From contig JACTAT010000013.1 in the NCBI GenBank assembly GCA_014526335.1, positions 259,690 through 323,689 of the forward strand: a DNA stretch of 64,000 nucleotides, read 5' to 3'. The position numbers and the translations under genes are program-made. The stretch is from Chrysaora quinquecirrha. Taxonomy: Eukaryota; Cnidaria; Scyphozoa; Semaeostomeae; Pelagiidae. The notes beneath the pieces are model-generated. The model was not told the origin of the DNA. It ran no database searches and saw only the letters and a program-made list of their open reading frames with translations. Below are positions 1 through 10,133 of the stretch, one piece after another. The stretch's first letter is position 1, and each line of letters starts with the position of its first letter.

Positions 1-690
1 TATTGTATTTTCCAGCATATGTGATGGGAGATTTGCTTGTCGCAAATATGGGCGTATCTTTCTGAAGAAATATGTCTTTAGCATATGTTGTTTTTGGAGC
101 AGGGAAATGTATGGGCTGCCCCTCCAGAAGTGAAAGGAAATCCTTCCAGGCTATGACCTCATTACTCCAGCGAAAATCGTTGAGAAATATAATTTCGCTC
201 TTTCCACCCCCAACCATGCGTAGCTTGTTGTTGCTGGATTTTGAAAAGCCTCAAAAATCGTTGTCAATGGTGACAGCAGAAATGTTTTTCCGCAGTTTGC
301 CGGTCCAACAATCATGATATTTCGGAATTTCCCCCGACCTTTTTGCAGGAGGTTCCTTAGAGCTGCTGCAAAGACGTAAGGATGGAGGTCATTTTGCTTA
401 AGCACTTGATTTGCGCACTTCAGCCACTCACCTGCACAACCATCGACACAATTCGCATGCTCTGATGTATGTCTTATAACTTCCATTCTGGAACAGCTTT
501 CTCTCTCAATGGTACAACCGGCCTCATCCATTTTCCATGTTGTAGATATGAGCTCTTGCAAACCTTTCTCTGATTTTGCAAGAATATACTCCGCCAGGTC
601 TTTCCTGCCCTCGGCCTTTTGCTCGTTTGCTAAAGCTAATAGCTCTACATCACGTTTTATTTTATTTTTCAACAAAATCTCTGAAACTTC
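1..690 (-). pseudogene. Endogenous Rep-like element, SF3 helicase part (broken, runs off window)
   Basis: The minus strand encodes a helicase-like segment preceded by a charged, probably helical stretch. A Walker A motif is visible near 265-305 (GPANCGKTF), typical of superfamily 3 helicases in Rep proteins of small circular ssDNA viruses and related mobile elements. The downstream part of the helicase continues to position 1 in another frame, so a frameshift lies around 150-240, and the domain runs past the window edge. A second frame change separates it from the HUH domain to the right (735-1238). Together they look like one ancestral rolling-circle Rep gene that no longer encodes an intact protein. 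The family is inferred from motif order; the exact group (CRESS-like virus, parvovirus-like or transposon) cannot be settled here. Confidence 0.7.
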
Positions 691-734
691 GAGATTACTG
701 AGCCTTCTTTTTCTGTCCGACGGTTTTTTGGAGC

Positions 735-1238
735 TTACGCCGGATGGACCAGGACCTTCACCTGGGCCAGCAGGTTTGTGCTGCGCAGACTTACGGCGAA
801 GAGCTCTTGTGCAGGCTTTCGTTTTGGGGATCGAGCGTCTTGCAAATTTGGATGCAGATCGCTGTGCAAGGCTTGGTCATCTTCTTTTGTGGCATACTTG
901 TAAGCCGAGTAGTAATTGTCGTGTGAAGATGAAAAATGCACTGAAATGCCATGTTCTTTGATTAAAAAGTTCTTTGCAGACTTCCATCTTTTCTGCTGGG
1001 TCAGCTTCAAGGCCATATGATAATGGGTAGCGCCGTCTGCATGCTTCTCGGCGCTACACACCCAGTGCTTTATTCTTGCTTTACCATTACTCTCATGATG
1101 AAAACTATTCACAACTGAGTCTGAAAATGAATCTCTTGTTGGAAATTTTTCCAAATCTGCGCGGCTATAAGTAATTAAATACGTGCTCCTCACGGTTCTA
1201 TAATGTAATTCCTCTCCATCATTAACAGAATTCGCCAT
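735..1238 (-). pseudogene. Endogenous Rep-like element, HUH endonuclease part
   Basis: This minus-strand open stretch of 167 codons starts at an ATG and shows the three rolling-circle Rep motifs in order. Motif I is YLITYS near residue 21, motif II is the His-x-His pair in HYHMALKL near residue 72, and motif III is YSAYKYATK near residue 109 with the Tyr expected to make the covalent DNA link. In this family the domain nicks DNA at a hairpin origin. The reading frame leaves the Rep-like sequence before 735 and the helicase follows in a different frame, so this is a decayed insertion. It lies upstream of the last BLTP3 exon seen here, on the same strand, probably within a BLTP3 intron. No flanking duplication was recognised. 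Confidence 0.72.
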
Positions 1239-1240
1239 TT

Positions 1241-1596
1241 TTCTTTCTCACGGAAATATTTTATTTCATAACAGAAACAACGAAAACACGCAGGCAGTTC
1301 TATTTGATCTGATTTATTTATCGGGCTCCTTCTGCTACAGGTGTGGGATAAAAATTGATTTAATATCTGATAAGTGATGCGACGCGATTTGACGAAAATG
1401 GATGAAATCGGCCCGGGCATAGATCCTTGTTAACAGCTATTCAGCATCACCGAAAAGTGCAGCGGCGACGAAAAATAAATTTTCAGCACCCAAAACAGGC
1501 ATTCTATCTAAGTTTGCTTTGATTCGAAACGAAAATAAAAAAATTATTATCCTTCTCTAATGCACTAAGGGATATGCTCTTATCGAAGGTCATAGA
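1241..1596. other. No gene recognised
   Basis: This AT-rich stretch lies between the Rep-like insertion and the first small inverted-repeat element. I see no conserved exon or RNA gene in it. Confidence 0.5.
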
Positions 1597-1848
1597 CAAT
1601 CTCGGACAAAACTCAGGAGACAAACATGAAAAAATGTCCATCTTTTAACATATCGCCCCCTTCCCCCCAGAATCAATGTTGTTGTAGCGAAAAAATAGCT
1701 GAAATATCAACGACAATCTGTAAGACATCACAGAAACCCAACATTGAATTGGGGGAGAGGGGAGTATTCATTTTTCTCCTATTTTATACAGTGTATTTCT
1801 AAATTGATGACAATTTACAAAAGTCTCATTGAGTTTTGTCCGGGATTG
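1597..1848. mobile_element. Miniature inverted-repeat element, ~250 bp
   Basis: The two ends are imperfect inverted repeats. The left end reads CAATCTCGGACAAAACTCA, and the right end is its near-perfect complement ending CCGGGATTG. The interior has a second, weaker inverted repeat (pyrimidine-rich near 1655, purine-rich near 1755, both beside an AACATTGA/TCAATGTT pair), so the whole could fold into a hairpin. There is no coding capacity. A clean target duplication was not found. It abuts an older TTAA-family fragment at 1851. Confidence 0.65.
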
Positions 1849-1850
1849 TA

Positions 1851-2060
1851 GTTTCAAAATGTACAGAAATATCTGGATTTTATTGATATTTAGGAAGGTC
1901 GATTTTTGACCAACGTGAAAAGCATGTTTTAATTATGATTTCATTAAAACGTGACAATAGGAGTGGGAGACGCCCGATTCATCCATATTTCTTGTAATAA
2001 ACTGGTCGATGTCTGTGTCAACAAGTTTCATTGCTCTAGATGCAGAGAAAGGCTATTTTT
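1851..2060 (-). mobile_element. Diverged reverse copy of the TTAA-flanked repeat family
   Basis: The segment matches, in reverse complement, the interior of the element at 22821-23380. Shared blocks include GGAAGGTCGATTTTTGACC, GTGGGAGACGCCC and a tail reading TTTCATTGCTCTAG. It is shorter and more diverged than the two intact copies, and its left end is cut where the 1597-1848 element lies. It sits in the BLTP3 intron region. Confidence 0.6.
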
Positions 2061-2289
2061 GGAGGGGAAGGCAGAATCAATGAATTCAACGTGTTTGTGC
2101 TCAGCTGCAGTAATTCAGAAAATCATTTTCACAATTCCTTCAAAAATCCTCCAAAACAAGGGGCGGAAACAGCCATCTTCTTTCGTGGAACCCCCAACTG
2201 GAACATTAGAATCATACAATATTACATACATTCAAAAACTAGAATTGTTTACACTTTGCGAAAAGTTTCAGGGTTTCGAATCCCGTGAA

Positions 2290-2360
2290 GAAATAACTGT
2301 TTTCCTTCGAAAAAACCTGAAATTAATAAACGGGGGTCCTAATAAGACCAGGGGACCTCA
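2290..2360 (+). repeat. Fragment of the dispersed GGGGGTCCTAATAAG repeat
   Basis: The block 'TTCGAAAA..AATTAATAAACGGGGGTCCTAATAAG' (spaced, imperfect) recurs many times in the satellite blocks, for example near 42700, 44630 and 44750. Here it is a single short piece. It shows that this satellite component also occurs outside the large arrays. Confidence 0.45.
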
Positions 2361-2432
2361 AAAGAAGCATTTGCAGATAGTTGTTGTATTGACGATACCC
2401 AAATATGAACAAAGAAGAAATAGAAATATTAC

Positions 2433-5400
2433 CTCAATATACGAAGCATCTGCATCAAGTCTCATTGTGCCCCACCGAATCTCTTTAAATATCAGAACCT
2501 GACCACGCTGCTCGTCCTTGATCCGGGTCTTCCGGAGATTATTCGGAACCTGCCAATCAGGAGTCGTACTCTGTATGATTAACCTGGACATGCTGAATGA
2601 GGCTTTGAAGCCTGAAGCTTTGAAATTAACCATAACAGTATTAATGGACACGAACATTCCATCAACGACTTTTTCAGCAAATCCATATTTTGTTGCCTTT
2701 ACTGCTACAGGTTTTTCTCTGCAAAAACATATCTGAAGTTAGTCGTTGATTCAGAACTGTGTGATAACAAGATGGATGGTAGTAGGAATGTCGGCAGCTC
2801 ATAAGAATCAGGGAGATTAAGTAAGTTTGAAGACAGTTTGAAATTTTACACCCCCAGAATTTTCACGGTCAAGTCCTTTATAACTTTTCAAACTTTTAAT
2901 CGCTATAAAATGAACATCGCATGGACTAGAAGCGTAAAAATTTGCCCAACCAGTAAAACGAAGGTACTGAATTCGAAAATGAAATCGGGTGCTGAATTCG
3001 ATTTTTTTTGAAAACGCAGCCCTTAGTTGAAAAGGTGTATTGTCCATGAGAACAGTTTACCAACTGTACCTAGAAGATTCGACTGAGTTAAAGACCTGTT
3101 TACACGACCAGATTTTTGTCAGATTTCCATCAGATTTTCTTCCCTTCAGACAATCTGATGGGTTATCTGACCGTGTAAACGCATCTGTCTGATGTCTGAT
3201 GTTGGATATTGACAATATATTTCGATTTTTCAAAATCAGACATGCGGACGCTGACATCTTCAAACTCTTCGACAAATCTGATGAGTTTTTCATTCATCTC
3301 CTTTTGTCTTTGTGTTTGATTACCTGTTCGCTTTGATGTGCCTGAAAGAGTTAAGACTTGCAACTGGCTAGAACTCAACAACTTCAAAACGACATAATAT
3401 TTGAACTGAGATTCACACAATATACAAAAATCTGATGAAAAATCTGAATGTATAGACAATGACGGCTATCAAATTTTTTCATCAGACAAAATCATCAGAC
3501 GTCTGATGAAAAAGAGCCTGATGGAAAACCTGATGAAATATATGACTGGTTAAACATGGCTTAACAGAAACTCTACAAAATGTATCACATAAGTTCTAGA
3601 AAGTTTGCTGTTTCTGAATTCTCAATCTTTTAGCTTCTTGCAGTTAAAATTGTTGATTTCTGAATTTTGTGGATTCTTAAATCCAATGAGAATACACCAT
3701 AATGATAGGTTTGTTATCTTAAAGTTGTGTAATCGAAGTGATCAAAATGCAAGAGAACTGAACCATAATAAAAGTTTCACAGCAGAGCTAAGAAATTTTA
3801 TCAAAACTTCATCTCAAGACCCTCTTCTTGAACTGATGGTTTTTGGAGTTGTGTTGTACAATGATGCTACCACTAAAGAATCATTCAGATATAGATGGGA
3901 CATATTTTCAAGTTTAATAGAAAATAAATAGGGCAGTTAATAAACCATGTAATTTCAATAAAAATTAAGAAACATTTCACACATACTTGGTAGACTTTGA
4001 ATGACTTGGGACATGAGAAGGTGCTCTTTGCCTCGCTTCCTCACTTGCCAAAATTTCCACTTCAACACAGTCTAGATACTGCAAAATAAAAATATTATCA
4101 AATACCATACAGCTAAAATGGCTAAAGTCATACAGGCTGTACTTTTTCAGTATTCAATAACAATGGGAAATATAAACTGCTTTATCAAGGCTGTTACTAT
4201 AGCAAAATTATCTTCATGTTATCTTCATTCGGCTTCAATGTCAAAAAATTAAAGAAACTGTCAAATTCACTCCGAAAATCATAAAAATATGACTTTCTTT
4301 GCTCATACAGTTCAAATCAGTAACACAGCAGTTTTCATCTTATATTTCAAATAGTTCTATTAAAATTTGTGTCCAAAGTATGACAAAAGGATAAAGAATT
4401 TTAAGATACAAGATGAACAAATGTTATCAACATTGCATATTGTTTTTCTTGAAACAAGTGTAGCAAATTTTAAAGCTTCTCAGTGTTCCAATTTAATATT
4501 TTGATGAATTGAAAGAAATCTCTCATTAAGTCTTACCAGTCTAATTGGATCAGTTTTCAGACTAGTCCAGTGAATCTGGGGAGAAAGGAAAATGAGCTGT
4601 TATGCTTCTGTTATCATGTCTTTCCACAAAATAAAAATATGATCAGATTTCCATTATGAATAATGTGCAAATTACTTGTACCTATCCTTTAAAAACTTTT
4701 CCAGATTTATGGCACCAAAAAATTTGGTGTTGAGACCAGTCCTGTCTAAGTGGTTTCCAGCACATTCAAGTTAGCACTTTTGAGAAATATGGCACTTTTC
4801 CAAAAAGTGTAATTTTTGAATGGGATTCAATAGGGGTTAATTTTTGGATAAAGAAAAACAGGCACTTTTTCAAAAATCTGTCAATTTTGTATGGGATTCA
4901 ATACAATAGGGGAAAAGTTTTAAAAAAATGCGGGATAACCGCAAGACTTTCTTGGAACAAATATTGTTTGGTAGGATTCCAGAAAGGCTATGTGGGGATT
5001 AGGGTTTTGGGTATGGTGAAGGTGTTTAGGTGACATGATGACATCAATAATGTCCAAAATACCTATCCTTTTATAAGTCTTAAATACCTTTAATAAGTTG
5101 GAAGTATCTATCCTTTTTCAGCTTATTTAAAATCTTGTTTCAAAAATTAGTGCTGCTCAAAGCTCATCAAGATACTAAGGGACCATCTCCAATTAATCAT
5201 ATAGTTTGATACAAATTTATATGAGTTCTTTCTCAGTTGAAAAAATGTGTTATACGAATTGATTTGCATAAAGAAAATCATGTATACAAATTTTCAAACT
5301 TTTTTCCTTCATACGAATTTGATATGAATTTTATACGAATTCGATACGATTTTGATACGAATTTGACCCGGAAAGGAAAAATTAGCAGCTTTTTATAACA

Positions 5401-7431
5401 AAGAGACACATTCCAGGAACAATAGTAGACTGGCTCAAAGAACAATAGGAATGTAAGTCGGTAATTTATGAAAGGAATAACATAAGAACTGAAAGGTTAC
5501 GCCAAAATACGAAGAACAATCCCAAAGCTCAAAGGAGTTTTACAGTGTTAGAATTTTTTTAGACGAATTGCATTGGAATCATTATGCAAATTTTCTTTGA
5601 ATTTTCTGCAAAATCCTACATGAATTTCATACGAATTTTATCAGATTTTATATGTTATCCTATACAATATTTATACAAATTTTCTTCATGTTGCAAAATG
5701 TGTCAATACAAATTAATTCTTACACAGTTTACAAACAAACGCATAATAATTATACAAATTTTATTATACGAATTTGAAACAAATAATTGGAGACGATCCC
5801 TAAGGCCTTGGGCCAGGATGGGGACAAACTTTTAGAAATAAATAAAAAAACATTGGTTTGAGGCAAGGAGATGCATCTTATGAATGAATATGTATTGTAT
5901 ACACATACAATAAAGAGAGCTTAGATAAATCAAACTTCCAACCAAACACACAGAAAGAAGCCTAACTCCAGAGATTTTAGGAAAGACAAACCTTGGCACA
6001 AATTCTGTTGCATGTTGCCTTGGTGAGCTGTAACCAAGGAGGAAGTTCCAGCAAATCTGTCAACACTTGTTCATTTAATTCCAGATTAAGTAACTCTCCC
6101 TCTCCTCTCAGGAACTTCAAGCTTATTTGACTTGGTTCAATGTTCTTAGCAAATCTATTGAGTGAAATAATTTGACAAATAAGACAAAGAATAAAATGCT
6201 AATGTTAATTTGAATCAGGGAATGACAATTTCAGTACATTCATTCTCAATGAATCGAGCATCGGTAAATTAAACCTCTACTAACCAAACAAATCTCAAAA
6301 AAGTAAATTTTTATATCTGAAGGAAATACAAATTATGGCTTCAAAACTAATATGGCATTAATTAGAAAGTTCTGAACTTGTGTTATGTTAAGCAGTGCCG
6401 CATTGCATAATCGCTTGCAATTTTGAACTAGCAGGTCATCAAACAGACATTCTATCATTTTTCCAATCATTATTTTGACTGTGGTAATTTTTTTGAGCAA
6501 CCACTGTATTCATTGTCTTTCAAGCTCCACAATACTTGAACAATAAAGTGAAAAAATTGTCTATTTTCAGCAAAAAGTTGTCTAAACTAGACATCCTTGA
6601 TCAAACTGGATATTTTAATGTGTATCTGCAATGCTATGCTTGAATGGCTACTACAACAATTATTTCAGTGCTTTTCACCAGCCGGGTAATTTGGGACATA
6701 AGAATTTAGTATGGCGATTAGAGGTGATTTGCCATGCTCAAAATTGTTCATGTCAGAAAATGGTATTTTACTGTAACTGAATGGCTTTAAATAGTTTTAA
6801 TAGTTCAAATCTATTAATAAGATACAAACTTATTTAAAAATTTCAAGGTTTAGTGCTATGTCCCAAATTTCCCCAGTCCCAAATTACCCCGGTTCACCCT
6901 ACTGCTGTATGGTGGCCTATGCTGTGCCTACAAAGAGAGGAGAGGACGTGACAGTACGGATGGCCATGGCATGCTCGCGGATGCTATTCATACCTTTATA
7001 AAAATAAACATCCTAGGGCAAAGGTCGAACGTTTATAGGCCTTGCCAATGTCAGCAAGTGGACTGGAGTTCTTTTCGCAGTAGAAAAAATATTGACTTTT
7101 AAAATTTCATAGGAAGTTTTTTATAGGGTGTTCATAAGAAATTTTAAATCTTAAGGAGTCGTCTTGTTTCTCGGGTTGGATAAAATCTTACGTCCGCAGT
7201 CTCAAGGATGGGACGAATCTCATTTTTTTTGTTGCTTTTTTTGGCTCTTGTTTTTTTTTGGGAAAAATTTGAATTAGGCCTACCATATCACAATGTGACG
7301 AAAGAAGCATATTCGGAATAAAAATAAAACGACAGAACATATTTCAGCATACTTTTTAGCGGTTTAAGAATTAATTGGTAAACTTACCTCGCCAGATGTT
7401 TGGCGATTTGATTTTTTGCCCAGCTTGTCAT
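2433..7431 (-). CDS. BLTP3: BLTP3 / UHRF1BP1-family bridge-like lipid-transfer protein, 5' exons (partial)
   Basis: Five coding exons were found by splice sites and protein similarity: 7431-7388 (ATG start), 6154-5992, 4575-4537, 4078-3987 and 2718-2433. All join in phase with GT donors and AG acceptors. The product starts MTSWAKNQIAKHLARFAK and continues through FLRGEGELLNLELNEQVL, the short exon IHWTSLKTDPIRL, and YGFAEKVVDGMFVSINTVMV to EIRWGTMRLDADA. This is the Chorein_N-type N-terminal region of vertebrate UHRF1BP1 and UHRF1BP1L, now BLTP3A/B. These proteins form a hydrophobic groove that moves lipids at membrane contacts on the endocytic pathway. The next exons must lie left of position 1. 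The introns hold several small transposable elements. Family assignment is firm; choosing the A or B paralogue is not possible. Confidence 0.9.
3092..3560. mobile_element. Inverted-repeat element flanked by TTAA, in a BLTP3 intron
   Basis: The ends are imperfect inverted repeats (AGACCTGTTTACACGACCAG on the left; reverse-complemented right end GCCATGTTTAACCAGTCA). TTAA sits directly outside both ends, at 3088-3091 and 3561-3564, the duplication made by piggyBac-type transposases. The subterminal regions are full of CATCAGA/TCTGATG words, many pairing between the arms. It has no coding capacity. Confidence 0.6.
4700..5170. other. BLTP3 intron sequence with a short degenerate duplication
   Basis: A unit of roughly 90 bp occurs twice in diverged form (GGCACTTTT..CAAAAA..ATGGGATTCAATA, near 4790 and 4860). 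I see no exon. It is ordinary intron sequence. Confidence 0.35.
5179..5800. mobile_element. Inverted-repeat element with TAA duplications (Harbinger-like MITE)
   Basis: The termini are GGGACCATCTCCAATTA and, in reverse complement at the right, GGGATCGTCTCCAATTA. The trinucleotide TAA lies immediately outside both ends (5176-5178 and 5801-5803). Three-base TWA duplications are typical of PIF/Harbinger elements. The interior carries many spaced copies of an ATACGAATTT word in both orientations. There is no transposase. Confidence 0.72.
6670..6900. mobile_element. Small inverted-repeat element in BLTP3 intron 1
   Basis: The left end has GCCGGGTAATTTGGGACATA. The right end, in reverse complement, reads GGGTGAACCGGGGTAATT then TTGGGAC twice, the second copy followed by ATAG. 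It is about 230 bp and non-coding. The exact outer limits are uncertain because the left tip is degraded. Confidence 0.5.
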
Positions 7432-7937
7432 CGTAGCTTCATTTCCTTCGTTTATAAATCATTCCATCACATAGCAAGAAATTAAAGTCGAGAGCATAAA
7501 CGATTTGAACTGGATTCAGCAACAAGAAAGCAGAATATGTAGATAGTTATCACTGACCTTCCCAAATCTATTAATTAAAATTTCTCATGATGCAAACAAC
7601 GGCAAGCAGAGAGAAAAACGACGAAATCATCAATTTTCGTTCTGGCATATTTATTCAACCTCGTGATCATGTGGAGAAATCGATTTAGCTTTTCTCAATT
7701 CAGCCACGCGCATATAAACAATCACATCACAAGGCATCGTAAGAGCACGCGCGGGTATCGCGTTCAGTTCTGGTGGGGTTCTGGCACAGAATACAGTTTG
7801 AGAAAAGATACTTTCTTTCACGCTCTCCGAACCTGACGCTAACAGGTCGAAAACTAGTTTGAAACAATAAAACAAAAAAGTGCGAGGGAATCTTTTCAAA
7901 AAATGTTAGTTGCAAGATAGCAGGGCAACGCACATTA
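7432..7937. other. Region upstream of the BLTP3 start; presumed 5' UTR and promoter
   Basis: This sequence lies just upstream of the BLTP3 ATG on the minus strand. The gene's position makes it the likely leader and promoter, but I see no core promoter motif I would defend. Confidence 0.3.
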
Positions 7938-8312
7938 CACGTTTTTTTTATATACAGTAAGAACACTGAAATTGAAGAAAGCCATGCAATGTTATTAATT
8001 TTTCCGATTTGAAGGCTCAAAATGTTCTTAACATGTTCTTAATTTCCTTGCTTTTAAAAAGGTGCTGTTCTTCAAATTAGATGGTAATTGCTATGAAAAG
8101 AGACGCACATGTAAAAATGTCACATATATTCACAATGATTGATAGTTGGCTTGTTTTCTAGAGTTGAGAACAGGACAGCGCTACTAAAGAAAGTAGATTC
8201 TAATTTGTTTCTAGCTTCACAAAGCCTTGTAATGTTCTTAGCATGTTCTTAACTTTTCAGCCTCTGAAGCCTTATGTTCTTATATACTTTGTTCTTATAA
8301 AAAAAAAACGTG
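7938..8312. mobile_element. ATAAGAACA-family MITE with TA duplication, copy 1
   Basis: Both ends read CACGTTTTTTTTATA in inverted orientation and both are flanked by TA (7936-7937 and 8313-8314), as for Tc1/mariner-type insertions. The interior is studded with GTTCTTA/TAAGAAC words. A second copy in the opposite orientation lies at 48467-48819. Confidence 0.65.
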
Positions 8313-8314
8313 TA

Positions 8315-10133
8315 TGCAAAAAGTGTTCACACCAATCAGAGAGGCTAAGCAAACAAGCTGCACAGTAGACAGAACGTAAAATGCTTAAGGGGATAATCCC
8401 TATCGCGCAAACGAGGAGGAAATGGGAGAGTGATGTGAGAAATTCTTTCGTGTTCAAGGTTCAAGACTGTTCAATAAACTCCCAAGAGGTTCCAGTTAAG
8501 TCATTTTGCTCAGTTCATTCTTTCAAAATACTGTCATGTATGTTAGATGCGTTCCTCTTTCAAGTTTCAGATGAACACAGCTTTCTGGCTAAATTGCTTT
8601 TAGAAAAACAGAATCAAATCAAATAGCTTATTAGAAATAATCGATTTTGATGGAAGGCGGCTGGTCGCAATAGCTAGTCGCCTTGATGCTATGTTTCGAA
8701 AGCTGTCGCAATAAACCAATATTCATCATAAGAGTTTCTGCAGCCAAGAGGGAAAATAGGCAACACGGGGCGACATAATTTCAAGCTTAAGTTCGCTTGT
8801 GCCTTGCGAATATAGAGCCACAACAATGTGTCCTAGGAGTGATGGACAATTTTTAGTTGCTCTCTTTGCTGTACGGTTTTTTTTGTTTCGAGATTTTGCA
8901 CCAAAAGAGGGTAATATACTTTTCAAATGCTCCAGGTAGGTTAAAGATCACAAAATCCCTGAGTTAAATCTTCGTAGAAACTTTGTTCATGTCTCTCCCA
9001 CCCCCGGGTTCAACTCATCTTCACGTTAGTGGACAATCTTCAAGGCACTGAGCAGGAAAATGTTGGGTCATGCGAAATATCACCCTGGGGTGATTTACAG
9101 ATGAAAGGAAATGACACTGCTTGAGAGACCGAATTAGAGAGTTCCATACGTTTTTATATTCAGGGAGGCACGGCAATGTAAGAGAGCAGAAGTTAATGAA
9201 ACAGGGACTTGGTACTGTAAAAAGTAGCTCCTGATCCAAATTATCCTGCAGTCGTATCAGTTAAATTGAGTCTTTTGAATAGAAGAAGGCCAAAAGTCAT
9301 AGTCATCAGTCAAATAATGTTGACGGCAAGCGCTGTATGTATTTCTGAGAAAGACATTGTGACAATCCAATACTGAGCGTTGACGGTAGCAAATATAGTG
9401 TATAGCGAGTATAGTGTGCTGCAAAATGCTGATTGACAGAGAGCACTTAAACCCACTGGCACATTGCAACCGTTTTTTTGTAAAGATCAAAGGTCAATTG
9501 TCACCCCACCATTAGTCATTACGTCACTGTTGTAAATCAGCCAATAGGAACATAGCGGAAATACATAACTTTGCATAGGCATACCATATTAGGGAATAAT
9601 GTAGAAACGTGTGTAAGCATAACAGTTTGAACACAGAACTCGGGAGTCAGTTGCAGAAAGAACCGAAAGGGAATAGGACGTACATCAAGTAAGCCACTCC
9701 CTGGCTTAGGCCAGTGGAGGGGGCGAAGCTGTATCTCAACATGGATTGTCACAAAGTAGAAGTATGGATTATCGATAGGCCTATGTAAATAGTGCAAATA
9801 TAATATACATAAAACACAACAAGTTGTCTTCCTTGAGAGTGTCTTGCCCTGAGATCAAGTTGAACAAAATAATCTTCACAAGACGTTTAGCATCCATGTT
9901 CCACTGTCGGTTGATAAATGATGAAAAATCCTAAAAACAACCCAAACGGCTTAATTCGAAAGTAAAAATAGGACCAAACCATTATGACCAAACACCCAAA
10001 CGATTGATTGTTCTCGTATTATTATCACCTTAAACAATCAGTGGTTAGTCATTTGTTCAAATGATTCCAAATACTCTTAAATTAAATAAGCAGATCATAG
10101 GAAACTTATCCATTAACAAAGTTCACTGTTTTA
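8315..10133. other. Intergenic region between BLTP3 and ORC5
   Basis: There is no supported gene between the BLTP3 5' end and the ORC5 stop codon. The only hint of coding ancestry is a possible LINE remnant at 9040-9240. The remainder is unique-looking AT-rich sequence; the ORC5 3' UTR must lie in its right part. Confidence 0.45.
9040..9240 (-). pseudogene. Possible LINE reverse-transcriptase C-terminal remnant
   Basis: On the minus strand, with several stops, the translation has an order of residues like the tail of many non-LTR reverse transcriptases (a short basic stretch, then a motif near MELSNSVSQAVSFPF resembling the usual 'LWNSLP...R.A.S...F'). This is weak and could be chance. Confidence 0.25.

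Noticed and set aside
1951..2502. 183-codon plus-strand frame
   Set aside because: It crosses a decayed transposable element and overlaps a well-supported BLTP3 exon on the opposite strand.
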